A stretch of 64,000 bases of DNA, from positions 621,081-685,080 of the forward strand of contig NZ_CP013859.1 of the NCBI RefSeq assembly GCF_001513675.1. Direction: 5' to 3'. This document shows, piece by piece, positions 59,656 to 64,000 of this stretch. The DNA comes from Microbacterium sp. XT11 (GTDB lineage: Bacteria > Actinomycetota > Actinomycetes > Actinomycetales > Microbacteriaceae). Numbering within the stretch: the stretch's first letter is position 1; each line of letters starts with the position of its first letter. A program made the position numbers and the translations under genes. The notes beneath the pieces were generated by a model. It searched no databases, was not told where the DNA came from, and saw only the letters and a list, made by a program, of their open reading frames with translations.

Positions 59656-60797
59656 GCGTACTGCTCCTCGTGTCGTCTCGGATCGGTGGGGTCGTAGAGC
59701 GCCATCTCGACGGATTCGTCGACGAACTGGCCGCCCTGCCGCATGGAACGCGTGTCCGCGTACCACTGCGATCGGGTCTGCGTACGGTCGGTGAGGGGGC
59801 GCTCGACGCGCTCCCACTCCTCCAGCACGTCGGGGAGTTCGGCGACCGGTGCCGCCGTCGCTGCCACCGCCAGGGTGAAGGCGTTGGTCATGGCGCAGCC
59901 GGCACCCTGCGCCAGCGCGGGGCACATCGCATGTGCGGCGTCCCCGATCAGCGCGACGCGACCGCTCGTCCACCTCTCGAGGCGGCTGGTCTGATACCCG
60001 TAGTAGCGTCCGGAGATGGCTGCGGCATCCTTCAGCACCGGCGCGAGCTGCGGGAACGTCGAGGTCCACAGCTCGAGGTCGATCGGAACCCGCGATCCGC
60101 GCGCGTCGGTGGCCGCCGCCATGAGAGCGATGTAGAGCTCGTCGTCGTTGCACGGCGTGTAGAGGACGCGGAGGCCGACCTCGTCGTCGTTCCAGAAGTC
60201 GATGACGTTGTCCCACTCGGTATCCGGCTCGAGCGCGGCGAGCTCCGCCTTGCGCCGAGGCACCAGGAAGCGGGTGATCCCGTCGCGCGCCCGCTCCCTC
60301 ACGAACGGGATGCCGAGGCTGTCGCGGACGGCGGATCCCACACCGTCCGCGCCGATCACGAGGTCGGCCGCAGCGCGCGAGCCGTCGCGGAAGATCAGCT
60401 CGCCCTCGGGGGTGGCGCCCGTGACGGTGGAACCGGGGATGATCTCGACCCCTGCCTCACGGGCGGCCGTGAGCAAGACCTGGAAGAGGTGGGGTCGCGT
60501 CTGCGTGCTCCACCGCACCCCTTCCAGCGCCTCCTGCGACACGATCCGGTTGTTCATGCGGGTCTCGTAGAAGGGCGGAACCATCGCGTTGGCGAACAGA
60601 TCGGGGGTGACGCCGAGGTCGTCGAGGACCCTGAGGCTGTTTCCCCAGAGCACGATCCCCGCGCCCTCTGCCCGCAGCTGTTCTCCGCGTTCGTGAACCC
60701 GGACCCGCCATCCGCGCTGGGCCAGGGCCGTGGCCGCCGTGAGCCCGGCGAAACCGGCACCGGCGATCTCCGCGGTGCGTGCAACCGAATCTGTCAT
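59652..60797 (-). CDS. FAD-dependent monooxygenase, candidate MHPC oxygenase (pyridine ring opening)
   Basis: 381 aa. FAD motif AEIAGAGFAGLTAATALAQR (9-28), DG motif VIGADGVGSAVRDS, GD motif VALIGDAAHAMCPALAQGAG. Strong resemblance, from memory, to 2-methyl-3-hydroxypyridine-5-carboxylate oxygenase: PPFYETRMNNRIVS, EWDNVIDFWNDDE, VLYTPCNDDELYIALMAAAT and RGSRVPIDLELW align position by position. That enzyme opens the ring with O2 and NADH, giving acetamidomethylene-succinate, the substrate of the hydrolase downstream. Salicylate hydroxylase-like alternatives are less good. Confidence 0.86.
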   Translation of the reverse strand: MTDSVARTAEIAGAGFAGLTAATALAQRGWRVRVHERGEQLRAEGAGIVLWGNSLRVLDDLGVTPDLFANAMVPPFYETRMNNRIVSQEALEGVRWSTQTRPHLFQVLLTAAREAGVEIIPGSTVTGATPEGELIFRDGSRAAADLVIGADGVGSAVRDSLGIPFVRERARDGITRFLVPRRKAELAALEPDTEWDNVIDFWNDDEVGLRVLYTPCNDDELYIALMAAATDARGSRVPIDLELWTSTFPQLAPVLKDAAAISGRYYGYQTSRLERWTSGRVALIGDAAHAMCPALAQGAGCAMTNAFTLAVAATAAPVAELPDVLEEWERVERPLTDRTQTRSQWYADTRSMRQGGQFVDESVEMALYDPTDPRRHEEQYA

Positions 60798-60842
60798 GCT
60801 CTTCTCTCTCCTTGCCGTGCTGTGCGTGTCGTACGACCGGCG

Positions 60843-61889
60843 TCAGCCGTTGACCGCGCTGATGAAGCTCGAGTCGCGCACGTCATCGACGCTGGGCGCG
60901 TCGGTGATGACTCCCTGCTCGACGAGGAGGTCGATCGTGGTCTGCCACTGCTCGTCGCTCATCGCGCCGAGGCCCTCGGCGTCGGTCGTGTCACTCTCGA
61001 AGGTCAGGTCGTTGTCGGTCTCGAGCTGCGTCGTGTACAGGTCGACGTTCTGTGCGAGCTGCGGAGACGAGTCGGCGAGGATCTGGGCGGCCTTCTCGGG
61101 GTTCTCGATCGTGTACTCGAACGCCTTGACGTAAGCGCGGAGGAAGCGCTCCACGACGTCGGGGTTCTCCTTCAGATACGCGTCGCTCGCGAAGATGCCG
61201 GTGCCGAGCGCCTCGTACCCCCAGTCCACGCCCTTGAGGACGCTGACCTTGTCTTCGCCGCCTGCGTGCTCGGCGAGCAGGGGGAACTCGGCGTCGAGGT
61301 AGCAGGGCACGGTGTCGACCTGGTCGGAGAGCAGGTAGTTCTCGTACGGGGGCTTGACGGTCAGCTCGGTGAGTTCGCTCTTGTCGATGCCGTTGAGCGA
61401 GAGGAGCGCCTGGTAGAAGACGTAGGTCGAGCCCGATGCCTGCACGCCGACGCTCAGGCCGCGCAGATCGTCGACGGTCTTGAGATCCACGACATCCTTC
61501 TTTGTGCACATCGCCAACGGCGAGACCTGGTTGATCGCCGCGATGGCCTTCACCTTGACGCCCTGGGAGCGGGCGAGCGCCAGGGTGGGCAGGTCGGCGA
61601 CGCCGATGTCTCCCGATCCGGAGCCGACGAGACGAAGGGTTTCGCCGGAGCTCTGCCCGACGAGGATGTCGTCGATCGCGATGCCTTCCTCTTCGAAGTA
61701 GCCCAGCTTGTCGGCGACATAGAACATGGCGTGGTTGCCTCGCGGCTGGAAATCGAGCTGGATGGTGATGTGATCGAGGTCCTCGGCGATTCCTCCACCG
61801 GCGGCGGGCTCGGGCTGCGCGCACCCGGCGAGGGTGATCGCTGCGGCCAGGGAAGCGGCGCCGAATGCGGCGATGCGAACGCGGTTCAT
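60843..61889 (-). CDS. ABC substrate-binding lipoprotein, NMT1/THI5-like
   Basis: 348 aa. Signal with lipobox LAGC (Cys23), then ITIQLDFQPRGNHAMFYVAD, which is the start of NMT1/THI5 (pyrimidine, riboflavin and taurine-type) binding proteins, and GETLRLVGSGSGDIGVADLP. ATG with AAGGAG at 5 nt. Third gene after the ATPase and permease. By context it may bind pyridoxine, 4-pyridoxate or a similar pyridine. Confidence 0.88.
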   Translation of the reverse strand: MNRVRIAAFGAASLAAAITLAGCAQPEPAAGGGIAEDLDHITIQLDFQPRGNHAMFYVADKLGYFEEEGIAIDDILVGQSSGETLRLVGSGSGDIGVADLPTLALARSQGVKVKAIAAINQVSPLAMCTKKDVVDLKTVDDLRGLSVGVQASGSTYVFYQALLSLNGIDKSELTELTVKPPYENYLLSDQVDTVPCYLDAEFPLLAEHAGGEDKVSVLKGVDWGYEALGTGIFASDAYLKENPDVVERFLRAYVKAFEYTIENPEKAAQILADSSPQLAQNVDLYTTQLETDNDLTFESDTTDAEGLGAMSDEQWQTTIDLLVEQGVITDAPSVDDVRDSSFISAVNG

Positions 61890-61900
61890 GGTTCTCCTTC

Positions 61901-61957
61901 GGGTGGTGCGGGCTCGGGTGGTCGGGCTGGGGTGGTCGGGCTCGGGTGGTGCGGATC
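61901..61957. repeat. 14-15 bp tandem repeat upstream of the SBP gene
   Basis: GGGTGGTCGGGCTC-type units start at 61901, 61916, 61930 and 61945, in the 117-bp gap between the permease and SBP genes. Confidence 0.85.
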
Positions 61958-62006
61958 GGTCAGGCGGCGGCCGAGTGCGGCCGTGCGCGTCGGAAGGATG
62001 AGGGGT

Positions 62007-62849
62007 TCACTGCTCGTCGTGGTTGGCGATGTGGGGGAACGCGCGCGCCACGAGGAGCTCGACGAGGTCGATGGCGTAGTAGCAGACGAGACCCAGCGCG
62101 CTGACCACCACGAGTGCGGCGAACATCATCGGGGTGTCGAGTTGTGTGGAGGCGAACTGGATCAGGTATCCGAGCCCGTTCTGCGATCCCGCGAACTCGG
62201 CGACGACTGCGCCGATCACGGCGAGCGTGATGGCGATGCGGATGCCGGCGAAGAGGTTCGGGAGGGACATCGGCAGCTGCACCTGGTACAGGATCTGGTT
62301 GCGGGAGGAGCCGACCGACCGCATGAGCAGCAGGTGGTCCTCGTCGATGCGCTTGAGGCCCAGCACCATGTTGATCGTGATCGGGAAGAAGGCCATGACG
62401 ACGATGAGCACGAGCTTGGGCACCATCGAGTACCCGAACCAGAGGATGAAGATGGGCGCGAGCGCGACCTTCGGGACGACCTGGAAGAGGACGATCAGCG
62501 GATAGACGGCGCGCTCGACCCACTCGAAGCGGACGATCACGAGGGCGAGCACGATGCCGACCACCACGCTGATGAGGAAGCCCGCGATCACCTCGGCAGC
62601 AGTGATCCAGGTGGCGGGGCCGAGGATTCCCCACCCTGTGACGAGCTCGGCCGCGATCTCCGTGGGCTTTGCGATGACGTAGCTGGAGACGCCGAACACG
62701 ACGACGGCGGCCTCCCAGAGCACGAGGACGACCAGGAGGAGCAGCGCCGCGGGCCAGACCCGGCCGGCGGCCGCCGCGAACGCCTGGACGGCGGTGCGGG
62801 CCGGGGGGGGGCTCGTGGAGGTCGTGGGGGACGACAGCGTGGTGGTCAT
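62007..62849 (-). CDS. ABC transporter permease, SsuC/TauC/ThiX-like
   Basis: 280 aa, about six membrane segments. VPKVALAPIFILWFGYSMVP and the EAA loop LLLMRSVGSSRNQILYQVQL are typical. A Thr/Pro-rich cytoplasmic N-terminus precedes the first helix. The start overlaps the ATPase stop (ATGA). Pairs with the NMT1/THI5-like binding protein. Confidence 0.92.
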   Translation of the reverse strand: MTTTLSSPTTSTSPPPARTAVQAFAAAAGRVWPAALLLLVVLVLWEAAVVVFGVSSYVIAKPTEIAAELVTGWGILGPATWITAAEVIAGFLISVVVGIVLALVIVRFEWVERAVYPLIVLFQVVPKVALAPIFILWFGYSMVPKLVLIVVMAFFPITINMVLGLKRIDEDHLLLMRSVGSSRNQILYQVQLPMSLPNLFAGIRIAITLAVIGAVVAEFAGSQNGLGYLIQFASTQLDTPMMFAALVVVSALGLVCYYAIDLVELLVARAFPHIANHDEQ

Positions 62850-63634
62850 GCGATCGCTTCCTTGATCTGCGCGGGGTGCAACTGCTCGCGGAGCCGCGCG
62901 GTGTACTCGGCGAATCGTGGCGAGGAGAACGCCTCGTCGGTGCGGGGGCGGGGCAGCTCGACCTCGACCGTGTCGACGACCCGGCCGGGGTTCGCCGCCA
63001 TCATGTGCACCGTGGAGCTGAGGAAGACGGCCTCGGAGATCGAATGGGTGACGAAGAGGATCGTCTTGCCCGTGGCCGCCCAGATATCGGCGAGCGTCGT
63101 GTTCATGGTGTCGCGGGTGATCGCGTCGAGAGCTCCGAACGGCTCGTCCATGAGAAGGATCGTGGGGTCCATCGCGAGGGCCCGCGCGATGGAGACCCGC
63201 TGCGCCATCCCTCCCGAGAGCTCGTGCGGGAGACGGTCGGCGGCGTGCGAGAGCCCCACGAGTTCGAGCGCCTCGTCGGCTGCGCGGTAGGCCTCCTTGC
63301 GATCTCCCCGGGCGAGGTGACGCAGGTGGGCCGCATTCTCTCGAGCCGTCTTCCAGGGGAGCAGCGCCGCGCGCTGGAGCACGAGACCGATCTCCTTGTC
63401 GCGCACGGCGTCGGCTGCCGACTTCTCGCCGATCCGCACATCTCCCGCGGTAGGACGCAGGATGCCACCGAGGATCTTCAGCAGAGTGCTCTTGCCGCAT
63501 CCCGAGGGGCCGAGGAGTGTGACGAAGCTACCCGGATCGATCTCGATGTCCAGGCTCTGCAGCACCGTGTTGGACCGGCCACGACGTGTGAACGTCATCT
63601 CGATGCCGCGTGCCGTGATCCCCGAAGAACTCAC
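62846..63634 (-). CDS. ABC transporter ATPase, SsuB/TauB-like
   Basis: 262 aa, complete. Walker A LLGPSGCGKSTLLKILGG, Q-loop VLQRAALLPWKTAREN, signature LSGGMAQRVSIARALAMDPT, Walker B ILLMDEPFGALDAITRD, switch His LFVTHSISEA. First gene of the operon, with a GTG start and GGGAG 5 nt upstream. Compare the truncated ATPase at 16432-16917. Confidence 0.95.
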   Translation of the reverse strand: MSSSGITARGIEMTFTRRGRSNTVLQSLDIEIDPGSFVTLLGPSGCGKSTLLKILGGILRPTAGDVRIGEKSAADAVRDKEIGLVLQRAALLPWKTARENAAHLRHLARGDRKEAYRAADEALELVGLSHAADRLPHELSGGMAQRVSIARALAMDPTILLMDEPFGALDAITRDTMNTTLADIWAATGKTILFVTHSISEAVFLSSTVHMMAANPGRVVDTVEVELPRPRTDEAFSSPRFAEYTARLREQLHPAQIKEAIA

Positions 63635-63685
63635 ATCGACTCCCTTTTCTCATCATATGAAGCGGGTCTATCGCATTGAGATGAT

Positions 63686-63725
63686 TCTGTAGGGGATGCG
63701 CCAGCGGTTGCAAGCATTTTCTTGC
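63686..63725 (-). promoter_or_regulatory. Promoter and inverted-repeat operator of the B6-type operon
   Basis: On the minus strand TTGCAA (63713-63708), 16-nt spacer, TACAGA (63691-63686). GCAAG-N6-CTTGC (63710-63725) overlaps the -35 box and is the likely site for the operon's IclR regulator. Confidence 0.55.
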
Positions 63726-63824
63726 GATGTAACAATCGATTTACACGATCGAAACGCAGGAGTGGAGACCGTGAGTTGAGCGAGCCCGCACAGCGCTCAT
63801 CAGCAGGCGTGAACCCCCGGTCGG

Positions 63825-64000
63825 TCACTCCCCGATGGGGGTCGCCTCAGCCTGCGCGGCCTGCGCCCCGCGACCCCAGCGGAACGGCGACACGGTCGGA
63901 TCACCCGCGATCCAGAACCTCCACGGGAACACATGCGTGCCGGCGACCCCGGCCACACCCACGCGCGGACCGCTGACGACATCCGCGACCGGAGGGTCGG
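63825..64000 (-). CDS. DNA-3-methyladenine glycosylase (Mpg type), C-terminal part
   Basis: On the minus strand the reading runs [20 protein letters not shown], then [19 protein letters not shown] and ends in ATPIGE. This matches the GPRVGV and PWRFW..GDPTVS end of the alkyladenine-glycosylase family. Excises alkylated purines in base-excision repair. The N-terminal part lies beyond the window. It ends 100 bp upstream of the B6-operon promoter and is on the same strand. Confidence 0.82.
   Translation of the reverse strand, partial: DPPVADVVSGPRVGVAGVAGTHVFPWRFWIAGDPTVSPFRWGRGAQAAQAEATPIGE

Overview
The window is high-GC DNA that looks actinobacterial and most like Microbacteriaceae (Microbacterium-type). 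Reasons: the dnaK-grpE-dnaJ-hspR operon preceded by HAIR-like operators, a dCTP deaminase of the bifunctional actinobacterial type, a DUF222/HNH (13E12-like) protein, a CopD-CtaG fusion, many apparently leaderless genes with a TANNNT box 5-8 nt before the start codon, and short proteins typical of that family. All assignments come from reading the sequence; no database search was run.

Layout. 1-6.8 kb: a minus-strand carbohydrate cluster (lipoprotein SBP, two MalFG-type permeases, SDR, NanA-like aldolase/lyase, LacI regulator, partial FGGY kinase). An identical 12-bp palindrome lies in front of both the SBP operon and the kinase, so the LacI protein probably controls both. 6.9-15.4 kb: Pr6Pr membrane protein, an amine oxidase whose domains are circularly permuted, the dnaK heat-shock operon, a VOC protein with a minisatellite-encoded tail, and an HNH endonuclease. 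15.6-21.6 kb: a siroheme/sulfonate-type cluster (CbiX, ABC ATPase remnant, ABC permease, SUMT, FprA, ferredoxin, TrxB-like) that looks partly decayed. The ATPase has lost its Walker A half and the ferredoxin is frameshifted. 21.6-34.1 kb: assorted transporters and regulators, dcd, tRNA-Gly(CCC), and two clusters of a 78-79 bp palindromic repeat family (five copies). 34.4-39.9 kb: an L-rhamnonate-type catabolic operon (MFS, MDR dehydrogenase, L-rhamnonate dehydratase, FAH hydrolase) with a divergent IclR regulator. 39.9-55 kb: CDGSH protein, haem-oxygenase-like enzyme, aquaporin, AidB-like dehydrogenase, APC permease, an RHS remnant, CorA, a pseudo beta-lactamase, PIF1-like helicase, CopD-CtaG, HU, and rpmB-rpmG-rpsN. 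55-63.7 kb: a minus-strand operon whose enzymes match the lower half of vitamin B6 (4-pyridoxate) degradation, led by an ABC importer and ending with an IclR regulator. The window closes in the 3' end of a 3-methyladenine DNA glycosylase gene.

The most notable system is the predicted pyridoxine/4-pyridoxate degradation operon. Four enzymes (FAD ring-opening monooxygenase, class II aldolase-fold decarboxylase, hydroxyacyl-CoA-dehydrogenase-fold dehydrogenase, alpha/beta hydrolase) correspond in fold and order to four consecutive steps of pathway I. They are coupled to a NMT1/THI5-type ABC importer that may bring in the pyridine compound.

A second theme is tandem-repeat expansion: at least fifteen short minisatellites (14-59 bp periods) sit in gaps, at gene ends, inside coding sequence and even at a ribosome-binding site.
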